This document shows, piece after piece, positions 1 through 13,355 of a DNA stretch of 63,684 nucleotides. Under the pieces are notes generated by a model that saw only the letters and a list, made by a program, of their open reading frames with translations, had not been told where the DNA came from and did no database searches. The position numbers and the translations under genes were made by a program. How positions within the stretch are numbered: the first letter of the stretch is position 1; the number at the start of each line of letters is the position of its first letter. The stretch is from Euprymna scolopes (Eukaryota; Mollusca; Cephalopoda; Sepiida; Sepiolidae): NCBI GenBank assembly GCA_024364805.1, contig CM044488.1:48092137-48155820 (forward strand), given 5' to 3'.

Positions 1-139
1 TTCACATTACATTTGAACTTCTGCATGTCAGTACAGTTGCATATTTTGTGACCTTACAAAATGCCAAGTGTTGTATTCCAGGATGTATTTAAAAATTATG
101 AATTGATTTTAGTTCCTCCAAGGAAGAAATAGCAGGACC

Positions 140-2700
140 ACATGTTCATGATAATGTATCAATGACAACATTTTCATTCCTAGAACGGTGTTTTATATCA
201 AAGAAAAGGAAGAAATTCCATTTTTCACCATTTAATTTTATCGTTTTTAATTTTTCCATGATTAGCAAGTTTAAACATCCTGATCTGTAATAATAGTGAA
301 ATGTTTCCCAGTAATGAGGTCTCTCCATTTACGAACACGTTCTACTATGGCATACGCTTCATTTTCAACTATATGAAGTCGCGTTTCAGAGGGGTTTAGT
401 GACCGGGAAAAGGACACTACAGGTTTCCCAGCTTTTAAGAGAGTGCCTCCAATAGCTTTCTCTGAGGTATCGGTTTCAATAACAAATGACAATTCATCAT
501 AACCTGTACAGAAGATTCGGGAATGTCTTTCTTGAGCTCTTCGAAGGAGTTTACACCCATGAAAGGAATCGGGAATTGTTTATTTTCAACTAGCGGGTGA
601 TTTTTGGATAAGTAATTAGGTATCCATTTTGTATAGTAGACAAACATACCAAGACACCTTTTGAACGATTTGGAGTTGGAAGGGGGAGGCATTTGCAAAA
701 GAGGTCTCAAATGCTCAAGATCAGGTTATAAAGTTTCATTACAGATTTTATATCCAAGTATGTTAATAGAACAAAGTGAAAACATTGACTTTTCTCGGTT
801 TATTTCAAGGTTGTATGTAGAGGCGGCCTTTAAGAAGTGCTCCAAATTTACGTCCTGCTCCTTTTGGGTCTTACCACGAATTGTTATGTCATCCAAATAA
901 GAAAAGGTTCCAAACAATCTGTTATCAGAAATTAAAGAATCCATGAAAACCGCATTTGTGACACCCATGGGTATTTAGTTTAAATTGATATAGACGATTT
1001 CCCGCTTGAAAGGCCCTATAGAAGCAATCTGAGTGGCAAATTTCAATCTGATACTGAGCTATTTGATTTATAAGATCTTTGATTGGTGGCAAGGGGTATG
1101 CATCAAACAAAGTGAAACGGTTAATAGTCTGGGAGAAATTGACTACCAATCATTTCTTAGATGAAGAAGTTACAGCAACTTGAACACACCATGGAGAATA
1201 ACTTGGTTCAATTATATCATTCTAAAGTAATTTCAGAGTTTCTTTCTCAATGAACCAAACATCCTCAGCACAGTAATAGCAGGACTTAATAGCAATAGGT
1301 TTGCAATTAGGGGTCAAATTTCTGAATAATTTAACAGGAGCACAATTGATTTGGTAACAGTGCAGATTTTTAGACTGTGACCCACCAAAAAACAAAAAAT
1401 GGTAATACTCCGGTGCATTTTTAGAAAGGGTATTCCAAGTATAATATCCGTGCATGAATTAGGGAGTATCGCGAAGTCAATGTTTTTGTATTTGAAACCA
1501 TTGAATGTAGTATTCTCAGTGCAATATTCAGATAGTTTGGGTAAAAGGGCGGATGATGCCATAGAAATTAGAGTCCCGTTTTCAAGTAGACAGGTTCAAG
1601 GTTTTAACGAGACTAGCACTAATAAAGTTATCAGACCTGCCTGTGTCTATAAGGGTGGTAAGTGGTTTACCTTTTAATTTTACCATTTTAGTAATAGGAG
1701 AATTATCAACATCGTTAGCATGAGCTACTATAACAGACAAAGAAGAACATGAAGGTGTTGGTCTTGTAGAACAGCAAACTTTGGCAAAATGACCGAGTTT
1801 GCTACAATTTCAGCATATTTATTGCAAGCAGGACAATGGCGACAGTCATCCTTAAGATGCCGTTTCCCTCCACAATTGTAGCATCTGCCATGAGTAAGAA
1901 GGGCAGTAGACAGTACAGAATCAAACTCCTTACAAGAATCAGTGGAGTCAGGGAGTACAATTTTAGTCATAGTAGCAGTGACAGCATTAGAAGAATCATT
2001 TTGAGTTGGAGTAGCAGCAGTAGATCCAATTTGAAAGACATATGACTCTGCACGAAAATGAGCTTGTTCTAATGCCCTAGCACATTGAGTAACCTCCTTG
2101 AGATCCAACGTATCATTTTCGAGAAGTCTGGCACATATTACGGAAGACCATAGGCCACATATAAAGGCATCGTGGGCAGATTTATCCCGGTAGGTAGCAA
2201 TAGTAACGTCTTTGAAACAACAGTCAGTGGCAAGACGATTCAAAGCTTGAAGGGACTGCTCTAAGGACTCATTGTAAACGTGTTGAAAGTAGGTGTCTTG
2301 CATGGATAATGTTGGGGGGCTTGTCGTAAACAGATTTTAGTAGTTCGATGGCATGTTTGAACTCAGAACAACCCTTGATAACGTAAGCAACCGTAGCAGA
2401 AATGTTTAGATAAAGCGCTTCAAGTTTGTCTGGATTTAAATGCTCAATGGTAGACAAATAGTAATTAAAGTTTCGGTACCATAGTTTCCAAAGTTTGCTA
2501 GACTGAGGGTCTGCAAACCATGTCAAATCTGTCCAGTCGAATAATTTTATCCATGAGATAAAATTAGGTTGAAAAAAAAAATTCAGTTGAATAAGTTGTA
2601 ATGTAATGGAGACGCAAGCAGAAAGACCTTTTCCAAAGCTTTATTCAACTGAATTTTACAATGACAAATGCGACAAGTGACCAGGAATGCATGTTAATAA
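140..2700 (-). mobile_element. Ty3/gypsy-like LTR retrotransposon fossil (gag, protease, RT, RNase H)
   Basis: Reading the - strand from high to low coordinates, the parts of a Ty3/gypsy-type element appear in the expected order. A gag region lies at about 2570-1850 and ends in a zinc knuckle of CCHC type (CYNCGGKRHLKDDC). A retropepsin-like stretch with an LIDTG core lies near 1650-1600. Reverse transcriptase pieces lie at about 1200-500 and an RNase H region (TDTSEKAIGGTL) at about 490-270. A linker-like motif of the kind that precedes integrase (NVVIDTLS) lies near 150. No integrase is seen before the window edge, so the element probably continues to the left. Upstream of gag, at 2590-2700, an AATAAA followed by a U5-like stretch could be the inner part of a 5' LTR, and 16-bp inverted arms sit at 2579-2594 and 2641-2656. 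The element is broken in several places and looks old. The lineage within Ty3/gypsy is uncertain. Confidence 0.85.
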
Positions 2701-3892
2701 AATAAAAAAAAAGAAGGTATTCAAATAAGAAAATAAAGAAAAAGCAAACGGCAAGATCACGTGAGAGGAGATATGTAAATAACGAGAAAGTCACTTTAAT
2801 AAGAAATTTATTATAAAATTATAACACCCACTATCGTATTTCTTATTGTTAGATGATACTTCTAAAGTTTCCTATTTTTATATTCATTTAATCCTTTAAT
2901 GTTTTTTCTAATTTTTCTAATTATTTTTTCTTCTCTGATTTATTTATTTTATTGATTTATTCCCTAAATCCTAATTTACATCTTCCAAATTTTAGTCTCT
3001 ATTTATATGACCAACTATTCATTTTTCAATTTGCGTTAGTTTTGTATAAATTTTTATTTACATGTTCCGGTATACTTGTTGATTATTTTCCCTTTTACAT
3101 GCTATTTTTTTTTTTTTTTAAGAAAAACTATAATTAAAAGATTTGTTTAAATTATTTTAATTAATATTTATCTTCACCTCATACTGGTTATGTAATTAAT
3201 TTAACTGTTAAACCTATCTTTTCCAGTCTTATTTTAATACAAACATCTTCCCTTTATTTTTTAATTATTTCCTATTCCCATATTGGTCAATATTATGGAG
3301 AAAGTCTAAAGGGCATAATTCGATTTTTGGTCACATTTATCGATTCATTATTTCATCAAAATTCCTTTAATTCCTTAATCTAATATTTAAATTTTTGTCT
3401 TTATAAAATCTCCTATACTTAATTTTAAACTTGTAGTTCTCACATTACCCTCTTTATAGCAATCTAGGTGCAATCTCTCACTTAGTTTACTTCATACTTA
3501 TATTCTAATTTAGTCTATTTTAATCCATCATAATCTGTCCATCTCAATATCAATTTATTTGTTGCACCATTCTAAAATCCTTGTATCAAATTTGAAATTA
3601 TCTTACTATACTTACATTTCACTCACAACATATTCCTTAGTTATTATTATTTATATTTTTTATACATAATCAGGTCTTAGGCGTGATAATAGGAATTTAT
3701 TTCTATAAAGACAGCTTTTTATAACATTTTTGTTTAAGATTTATTCTTTACAATTCAAAATGTAGTATGTATCAAATAAACATAGATTACAGCTTTTTGA
3801 TTTACTAGGTTTATATTTTGTAGCTTCATCTACTATTGACGATTTTAAGTCAAATTCTATTTTATTTTTACATACAGAAAAACCGGATATAT

Positions 3893-3952
<60 letters not shown>

Positions 3953-4420
3953 AAATAAAAATTACAATTAAATTTGCCAAAATGATCCAAGATGGTAAAA
4001 TTAAAGTATATTATAATTATTAAAGAATTAATATTTATAAAGTTATCTCAGCCAGATGTAAAAGCTCGATAAAACCAAATAGGAAATAGAGCTTATAATA
4101 CAAGCAAAGAGTTAATAAAACATGTTAAAAAACACTTTGAAATGAGTTAAAAACATATTTACTCTGAAAAGGGAACACTAGATAAGTGGATAGTCCTTAA
4201 TCCGCGGAGTTTCGAAGAAATACTTTCCTTCTCATCAGAGGGTAGGAATTAGCAAAATGCGAGATCGGATTTTGCATGCAAAAGTATTTAATGAAACAAC
4301 AAGTAAGTCAAAGATCTTACTTGAAAACAAAAAAAGTGAAGCAGAGGGAATATGGTGAAGAAAAAGGTGATTACACATGAATGGATAGTCTGGTGGAAGA
4401 TAAATAATCCAGTGACGGTA
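2700..4420. other. AT-rich intergenic stretch, no gene seen
   Basis: This stretch is very AT-rich, with long T and A runs and no coding signal I can recognise on either strand. Its only clear structure is the (AT)n microsatellite at 3895-3946. Confidence 0.6.
3895..3946. repeat. (AT)n microsatellite
   Basis: About 26 uninterrupted AT units. Open frames through this tract that read IYIYIY are artefacts. Confidence 0.97.
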
Positions 4421-4429
4421 AAATCCAAA

Positions 4430-6530
4430 TGTATAACTTCAAGAAAAATAAGATATGCTTTTCACTCAGACCTCCAATCCAAGCACCCATGTGCCATCCT
4501 CAAGCCGCTCTGGTTCCTTGCTTTCCAATCCAAATCAAAGAAGATGCTGCTTCACTCGTTTCACGGGCGCCACGCTGTTGTTGTATAAATCATCTATATA
4601 TGCCGATGTTGCTTCTTGAACAGTTGCATTTTCAGACAAAACAGACTCGACAATTGCCTGCATAATGAATGAGGCAACGTTAAGCCCAACTCCCATCCTA
4701 GTCAGGCAGTATCTCTCCCCCTTCCCAACCACGGTTTGAAATGGCCATAAAGAATGGTGCACATGTACTTGGAGGTAGGCCTTTCTCAAGTTCAACACTG
4801 ACACGTCGAACCCCTTCCTCCACCAGTCCCTCAGCTTTTGTGAACACACATCCGCACGTGTTGTGTATGTGTCCACGTGGTCGTTTAACTCACAGTAATC
4901 CATAACAGGCAGCACTTTCCCCTTGTTATGCTGAACAATCGCCATTAGTGGGATTAATCCCTTGGGTGGAACAAGCTCTTTCTCCAGGTATGGTATCAGC
5001 CATCCATTGTGAATCCAAGTTTGCAATTCACAGTCATAGTCCTTCCGAATGTGTTTGAGCACGGTGTATTCAGGTATCTGATTGATCAGCTGTTGTGGCG
5101 GCTGCTCACTCGACCACTTCCAGATTGCCATCCAATGTTTCTTAGTCGGGTCGAATACAATATCAAAGTCAGGTCATTCTATTTTCACTGCAACAGCAGT
5201 GCCAAAACCGCAAACTTCCTTCAGGAAAGTGGCCTCACCATGTTCATTTATATGAACGCCACCCAACAGGTGGATGGCATCAATTCCGAGCAAGAGATCG
5301 AATCCCAATAGATCTCCATTCATAACCAACATCTCCACCACCATGGAGATCTTTTTATCCACCTGCAAACTGACCTTGGTCGCTCCTTTGCTGGTCATAC
5401 TCTTTCCATCAATAGTCAGGACCTGTCTTGTGTTGATTCCGTGGACTACAAACCATACTCCTTACTAGAGATTGGGTGCATCCAGAGTCAATCAATGCAT
5501 CCAGAATCACTCTGTTGACACGTATGCGCTTCACTGGCAGGTCAGTTCTCATCCTACTCGGGGCGAGAGTGGCGCTCACATCTCACTCCTGTTTCCGTTT
5601 TCTGGCATCAGTAGCATCGAATGCATGGTGTACAGCGCTGCCTCCATCATTTGAGCTGACAGTGTTTAGCAAGATGCTTAGCTCCAGAGTAATTGAAACA
5701 CTGCAGTGAGTTTTCAGAGGGCTTGTGTAGAGGCACTTTTTTTGTGTCTGACCTGTCGACAGCGGCTGCAACCCGTTCGTTATTTACCATGGACCTTGCT
5801 CGGCTGAGCATACTTTCTGTTGGGATCTGGTTGATGTCAGCAGATGCAAGTAGCAACTCCTGGGTATGGGCAGGCAGTCCAGCCATAACTGCTTACTTCA
5901 GCGTCTGGCTCGGAACTCCTCAGAACAGACTGGAGAGTTTTGTTAATGCAGCGTAGAACTCATCTACTGACTCGTCCAATTGTAAGGTGCGTCTTGCAAA
6001 CTGCTTGTATGCCTCACATGGGTCAAGCGCAAAGGCCCTGTGCAGTGCATCTTTCACCCGTGTTACCTTATCCTTCTCTGCATCTGACTGCTGTTGGTAG
6101 ACGTCAAAAGCTCCCTCACCTAGTCGCAAGGGGATAACCTGTTTGACTCTGTCAACTCCTGAGAGCTTGCAGATAAGGTCCACTCTCTCTAACCAGTCTA
6201 CAATAGATGTTGTGCCATCATATTCTGGTACTAATTTTAGGTCGAACCTTCCTTCAGTCATAATGCCAAGATAGCTTGAATCAGTATGTTTTATTTGAAG
6301 TTCTCGCTGTCCCTTTCTTCCTGTCCTCAATTCGTGTAACTGAGACGAAAAGCACAAAATCTCTTTCACCAAGCAAATGAAAGAATGCTGCCAACACACA
6401 AAAGTCCGACGTCTTTTATCACTGCGGGGGAGCCAACGCATGCAAATCATTACCAACCGGATTTCCCGTCCTACATGCAGGCACAGTGTCATTTGTGCAT
6501 TGGACATGACAGCAACCAGCTCGTCATACA
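4430..6530 (-). mobile_element. Second LTR retrotransposon fossil (gag, protease, RT)
   Basis: On the - strand a gag-like region at about 6280-5640 contains FDLKLVPEYDGTTSIVDWLE and a decayed zinc-knuckle stretch near 5700. A retropepsin-like motif (ALIDSGCTQSL) lies near 5510-5470. A reverse transcriptase segment lies at about 5130-4430, with the motifs LPVMDYCELNDHV, PFQTVVGKGERYCLTR and SAYIDDLY (the YxDD box). The sequence differs from the fossil at 140-2700, so this is a separate family, most likely another Ty3/gypsy-type lineage. RNase H, integrase and flanking LTRs are not visible, so it is a partial copy. It carries several breaks and looks old. The lineage is my inference. Confidence 0.8.
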
Positions 6531-6699
6531 TTGTCTACATAATACTAGAGAACGACTGACAAAAGTTTATTTTCAGAACAGTGTATCTTCAAAGGAAGAT
6601 ATTCTTGTTCTGTATCAAGATTACTGGGGCAGAAGAGAGGGTGTCTTTCTTCGTGAGTACCTGGAAGCTTCCTACTTCCCTTGCAGGGTCTGTATGTAA

Positions 6700-8210
6700 C
6701 TCCTTCAAGGTTTGGTTGAGATTACTATACCCAGGCTTTTGAGTGGTTATTATGTGACCAAATTACCTCACAGGGGCTGGTCTCTGCATGAAGAAGAAAA
6801 TATCAATGTTTATGACTGCGAGAGTCACAGTAGATCTCAAATAGGGAGCAAAAAGATTGTCACCTTCACATGAAAATGACTAAGCACAGTAAAATGAAAA
6901 TATCGAACCAGACTGGTTATTACATATTAGGGGCTCTATGTCAATAGCAATTAAGTTAGTGTGAATTTTAACAATGGTCACACTGGGTGCATGATAATAA
7001 CCCAGATCTGCAAAACAGAATCGTTTTCAGAAATGAGTGACATACGAGGGTAGCAGGTTAAATGGAATAATCAAAAGAGATCGATATGACAAATAACATC
7101 ACATTTTTTGGAGCTGGGAGAAACAAGGTTTTTGAATCACTCTTCATGGAAGTCATGCAAATGAGAAACCACCAATAATGTAGCAATTTGATAATCTAAG
7201 CAAATGTTACCTTCGATGTCTCTGTCTGTGTGCATCACTCATTTTAGTTTGAAAGTTAAGAAGTAAATAATTAGCTATGATAAAATTACTCTCTCTTAGT
7301 CTCTCCCTCCCTCTCTCTCCTGAGTCAATTCTTTCCAAATAAAACCCTTAAAGAAAACTATCAGCAAACGTCTCTTTATGTTTTCTCTCTTTATGAAAAG
7401 AAGCTTATTTTTTTTTTATAGCAACCACAGATGAAACAGTTACTATGGAAAGAAGTGGAAAGTGTGTAAACAGTATGTATAAAAATCTCCCCAACTTTTT
7501 TTATTTTGTTATTGAGAATGTAACACCGGATAGCAAAATCGAAATAATTGATTTGAAGTTTTTTTTTTTTATATAAAACCACAGACCAATATTTGATAAA
7601 CAATAGTATGGAAGCAGATTTTTGGTTATAGTCAGCTAAAGTCTTCCCTTGTTTTCTACATAACTGTTACTGGAACCGGTGACAACTCACAATAGCCCCT
7701 TATCTTTTTTATTATCTAGCGTTTTAAAGCAGTTAACCAATTTATTTCTGTGCATTTCTATGGAGGAGAGAGGGCTACTTTTTAAGCAATTATGTGTAGT
7801 TTTCAACTATGCTTGTCGAACTTTGGGTTAGTGGCAAAATTTTTTACATAACTGGCCTAAAAATGATAGAATGGCTCGGAAATAGCAGATCATTTTGCAT
7901 TAAATCTATATGCAAAACTGAATCTCTACCCTAAATTCTAAAATAATTACTTTTTCCACCAAGTTTTCATGGTGTTACACGCCTTTAAAATATGGAATCT
8001 CATTGAGGAAGGGGGTTGGTTTAGCTGGGGGTGTTTATCTATAAATTTACTACCTTAAAATATCTAAGTAAACATATTTCTTATAAAAACAAAAAATGGT
8101 TAATCTTTTGAAATAGTGTCTCACAATATTTTCTTCTTTTTTTTTTAGGATTCCCTTAAAATTAATATTAATCGGAAACTGAACACATTGCTTAAAATCG
8201 AACAAGTAAC
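6700..8210. other. Upstream region of gnl3, no gene recognised
   Basis: No coding signal or familiar repeat was recognised here. Long T runs occur near 7409, 7560 and 8130, and a CT-rich stretch lies at 7290-7320. The gnl3 promoter and any 5' UTR should lie between here and 8632, but no TATA box or other decisive element can be named from sequence alone. Confidence 0.4.
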
Positions 8211-8216
8211 TTTTTG

Positions 8217-8403
8217 GTACTTATACAACTATGTTACCGCGCTGAAACAGTAACATTATTATTTAGAAAGCCATTCTTAACATGGGAAGAGGAGGGTGTT
8301 CTATTCCTAACACTAATAAACAAACATATCATAAAGATTAAATTTAACTTGAAAATACTATTAAAAAAAAAATAAATAGCGCTGTGGCATAGATGCATAA
8401 GCA
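8217..8403. mobile_element. About 190-bp MITE-like element, copy 1 of 3
   Basis: Inverted ends are visible (CTATGTTACCGCGCTG at the left, GCGCTGTGGCATAG at the right). The internal core GCCATTCTTAACATGGG is also present in the elements at 46800-46986 and, inverted, 47446-47650. This copy lies about 230 bp upstream of the gnl3 start codon. It is too short to code, so it is a non-autonomous DNA element by inference. No clear target duplication was found. Confidence 0.6.
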
Positions 8404-8632
8404 TTATTTTATTTTATTTTTTTTATGTAATTGGAACTACTACTAAAAATTAACCTAATAACTTTTTCATAAATTTTTTCACAATTTTTTTTACCAGTTC
8501 CATATATTTGTTTTTGTTTGAAGATAAAAAAAAGAAAAAAAAATTAATCCAGACGAATTACCTCCCTTTGAAAGTAATTGAGACTTTTCTTGTATTACAC
8601 CGTAAACTTCCTTTATCCCACAATTTGCCATC

Positions 8633-11600
8633 ATGCCGTGTCGATTCAAGAGTAAGTTTCTTTTTAAACCTATAATTTTGAAAACACTTTTGCCGTTTCT
8701 AACTTGAATTCTTTTACTCAATGCCTTTTATTATATTTCAGACAAACAGAGCAAAAGAGTCAAGGCCAAACTTCGATACAAGATCGAAAAAAAGGTATGT
8801 TGTTTTTCTATATTGCATCAAAACTAACCACGTGTTACATTTTTTCTTCAAGTTAAAAAAAACTCGAAATTCATTTCTTACAAAATCTAGTACAGGAAAA
8901 TTCTTCTTTTTTTTTTTTTTGTCTTTATTTTTAAAATGTTATTTTAGTAGATCGAAATTCATTTAGGTTTCGAAATATAACTTTGATATTTGATTTTGTT
9001 TTGATTTAAGAGAAGAAAAAAAGAACTACGCATTTCGACTCCTTTGCCTTTTTTGGTTAATGAGCAAAGTTTAGTCTGTCCTCGGTCAGTGAGGAAGACA
9101 TCTTTCTGGACCTAGGTGTATTTTGTCCTCCATCCAAAGTCTTCCCCTCTGGGCGATCTTGATTTTCCCCCATATTAAAAATCGACCTTATTTCTAATTC
9201 TGTACTCTTGGGGAAACAAGTAACTACATTGCGATTATTATGCCTACTGACCACATCTTCGCGTTTCGCCCGGTTTAACCACCAAACCCTTCTTCAGATG
9301 TATATTTTCGAACTTGAGAACCTTATTAATAAAGTGTATCCGGTGGTGATGTTCTAATTGGTAAATTATAAAGGTCGCGTCTATGGAATAATGCAAGAAA
9401 AAAGCTGTGTAGGGATTAAAATAGTTGAAAAGTGTCGACGTTATGTGAATAAGCGAAATCAAAACAAGCTGACGACCGACTTTGACCCGATGTCGTGTTA
9501 TTTCGCTGATTAGACGTTCATCAAGTTCCGAATGTGTCTGTTTACAATATCACGCCAGCTGATATTTGGGGTTTACGATTAATGCCCTGGAAATGTCATT
9601 TTTGATTAATGTTTACCAGTTATAAAATATGCGAACGAACATGGCTATTTTTCAGAATAGCAGAATATTTTAAAACTGGTAAACATTAATCAGAAGTGAC
9701 TTCTCCTGGGTATTCATCGTCAAGCCCAAATATCAGTTGACGTGATATTGTAAACAAAACACTTGATAAACGCCACTTATTCATTCATATGATGTTGACA
9801 CTATTCAAGCGTGGCCTTTTCAATTTTACAAGCATAATACTAATTGAATTTTTAAAGAAAACGATTCCTCATTTAGTAATAAAACTATGTTTTTCAGAAT
9901 TTTTACTGATTGTTCCAATGTAGTTTACTTTACGATTCATTTTTTTTTTTTTTTTACTATAATTTGGGGTGCTAAAAACATTTGGGGAATTTTAAGAAAA
10001 TAAGATGCGACTATTCTTTTTTCTTTAGCAAACAAAAAATGTTGTTTTATTTATTTATTTTTAACTACTGGGTTTTAATGGGTTACAGTAAGTAACGTAC
10101 TTCCTAACTTTCGGCGTCGTTGCTACCGGAAGCAGTGACAAGGCAAAATCAGTTCCTTCACTTTCTTTCTCTCACGCCTTTATCTCCAATGTACTCTTTT
10201 TTTTTTCTTTTTTTTTTAATTTGATAATCATTGAAAAGTTTTTTCGGTCGGATTTTAATTAAGAATTATTGATTTTTTTTATTTTAAGAATTATTGAAAA
10301 CACTGAAAAATCGGGTTTTGTACACATAGATTCGAAAAAGTTGTCAAAAAACAAATATATAACAAATAAATGTTATCAAAGGCAAGATAAGTTACTTTTC
10401 TACCAAACTGGATATAATTTTCGTGTTTTTATTCAATTTAACATGTTTATTCAACTCGAAAAGCATACAGTGTTTACCGATGTATTGGAAAATTCAAGAT
10501 GGCGGCCGATTCTCTCTTTAACACGGTAAGTTTGGAAAAAGGTGTAATAAATAATAAACTAGACAAAATACTGTTAGAAATTCGCTCAATATATGTTACC
10601 GTGACATAACTTGACATATATTCGGTGGTTTTTAATAGTATTTTGTCTAGTTTATTATTTATAACACCTTTTCCTGAACTTACCGTGTTAAAGAGAGAAT
10701 CGGCCGCCATCTTGAATTTTCCAATACATCGGTAAACACTGTATGCTTTTCGAGCTGAATAAACATGTTAAATTGAATAAAAACACGAAAATTATATCCA
10801 GTTTGGTAGAAAAGTAACTTATCTTGCCTTTGATAAAATTTATTTGTTATATATTTGTTTTTTGACAACTTTTTCGAATCTGTGTACAGTAATACAAACC
10901 CGAAAAGGGATCCTCCACCCTAGTATTGGCTTAAAAATAAACTGAGTTGTACACAGAAAAATAAACTCCGTCAAATTGGTGATAGCCAAAAAGTGGGTGA
11001 CTAGTATATGTTAAATTTCTATGGAAAAGTGATCCTCCACTATAAAATCTAAAATATATGATGAAATTAAAAAGGAAAACCTGAATTTTCTAGTGACATG
11101 ATCAATATTAATACACAGAAAAGGAATTTAAAAAATTGGTCCATACAAAATGGCAAAGCAAGTGATGTGTAAATACTGAAAAGATATCCATTTAAAAAAA
11201 TTTTTATTTAAAAAAAGCAAACTAATAAATTTATAGATTTGATTAAAACTTTCTCAGCTTTGTCGAACTCTTAACAACATCTCAGAAATAGACCAGATTA
11301 TAGCTGTGGACCGAACAGCTAAAGAATACCTCCTACCAATATGGAAATCTCCCTTTCTAAGACCTTACCTCCCGGTTCAGAAGCACTCTGGCTCCAGTGA
11401 AAAACGTTCAACTGTCCGAGAACGGGCATGGGGCAGTCAAAACTTTCTATGACCAAATGAGTTGACAAAATTGATCCAACCATTCGCAAATGTGGAAACA
11501 GATCATACGATGCAACACTTTCTTGTCTGCCTTTTACTGCCTAAACAGTACAGCTTGAAAGATATTGAAGAGGACAACAACAATAATGCAAAGAACTGCA

Positions 11601-13272
11601 TAAAAAAAGTATGAAATAGTTGTGTAAACACATGCTTCGAAGAACATGTGCCTAAATCAAAACGTGAATTCCACGAACAAAGCTTCTTTCTTAGAACTGC
11701 ACACCTGTGGAACTCTGTTCCGTATGCCTGCTTCCCACCTGACTACAACTTGGATGTCTTCAAGTCCAACGTTAACAAATTCCTAATGAACCGCCCCCTT
11801 AAGTAAACACTTCATCAAATCTTGCAATAACCCTTATCCTTGAGTGGCTTCCGGGCCTTGATAAGTGGTGACCATTTTGTAAAAAAAAAAAAAAAAAAAA
11901 AAAGACTAAAATTATACTTAGTTGAATTGAGTTTTTTTTGGGGGGGAGGGAGAAACCCTGAAGAAAAGAGTTTGTGCATTACTAAATCAACTTGGATTAA
12001 GAGTAAATTTTTATACATTGTTCTCATTCTGTCAGCTATAACTGACTAGAAGTAGAAACTTATATTCTTAGTGCCATAAGCCTCAACCTACAGAAGACTG
12101 GGTAAGTTTTGTATGATTTTTGGGAGCCTTAAGCCTGATCTTGCTCGATATGTAGAGAACGCATATCTTTTCATTTTAACACAAGATGACATTAAAACCG
12201 CATTTTTAGTTATACACTGAAGAAATTAGCTTTTGGACTAATAACAGAAGACACATTTTCTAATTTCCAACAAACTATGAATCTTCATAATTTGATGATT
12301 AATTGAACTACGAAAACAGATCTGATACTTTTTTTTCATATTATTTGGATTACTGCTCTCATCTTGAGCATTGTTTTCACAGCATTTCGATCTATGTAAC
12401 CTCTGACCTTCTTCAGCTGTATCATGTCAAACTTGGAGGAATCTGCATGGAATTTAAGCTATGAGAATAGCATCCTTTCGTTCTGTTGGCCATGACTGGA
12501 TAGAAAAGTCTTAAGTAATTTGCATTGAACCTTCAATCTCCAGAAGAGTGTCACTTACAACTGAATATTATCAAATACTTTATACATTACGCCAGTGATT
12601 CCTTGCTTGTGTTTTGCAAAAATCTATGTTCCCGCATGAAAAGATTTTAAATTTAATGAAAGTAAAATTTTAATTTATGATTTCTATTTACAGAAATTGT
12701 TATATTGTTGCATATTTTTGAAAATAAATGTGAATTTCTCTTTGTTTTAGGTTAAAGAACACAAGCGGAAAGTAAAGAAAAATGCAAAGAAGAATCCTAT
12801 AAAACGTAAGCACTTTTTTCTTTATAGGATTTTTGATTGAAGCTGAGAATGACTGAGATCTCGTTAGGTCAAACATGCAATTGAAAATGAACACTACACT
12901 AAAGAAAACCAGGTTATATATAAATAAAACAGGTGTATGTATGTTTCTTTCTGTCTGTGAAAATATTTAACCAATAAAATTGAACAGGAAATAATATCTT
13001 TGTTTGGATGGATGAATAACGTGTACAGAAATATGTTGGCAAGTCGAAATGCAAAATGTTCATTTCAACTTGCTGACATATTTCTATTACTTTTACACAT
13101 GCACAAATTCATTTATAGTTTGAAGTGGTTTAATTTTAAATCTTTCTTATCGATCTGTCGATAGCTCAAATGGTAGGGAACATGGCTGGGACTGAACACT
13201 AAACATTTTGGCTTTGGTTCTAGCTGATAGCACCCAAATCATTTTTTCTTTTTTAACTTTTGAAACCAGTAC

Positions 13273-13355
<83 letters not shown>

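Noticed and set aside
3741-3980. Open frames rich in IYIYIY over AT microsatellites (also 13147-13386, 31479-31730)
   Set aside because: Simple-sequence artefacts.
10269-10529. Matching open frames on opposite strands (10269-10529 and 10680-10868)
   Set aside because: They are the two arms of one palindrome; no domain or splice signal supports coding.
10498-10530. ATGGCGGCCGATTCTCTCTT followed by a GTAAGT-like donor, as an alternative gnl3 first exon
   Set aside because: It lies inside the inverted repeat, occurs in both arms, and is downstream of exons 1-2, which already give a consistent basic N-terminus.
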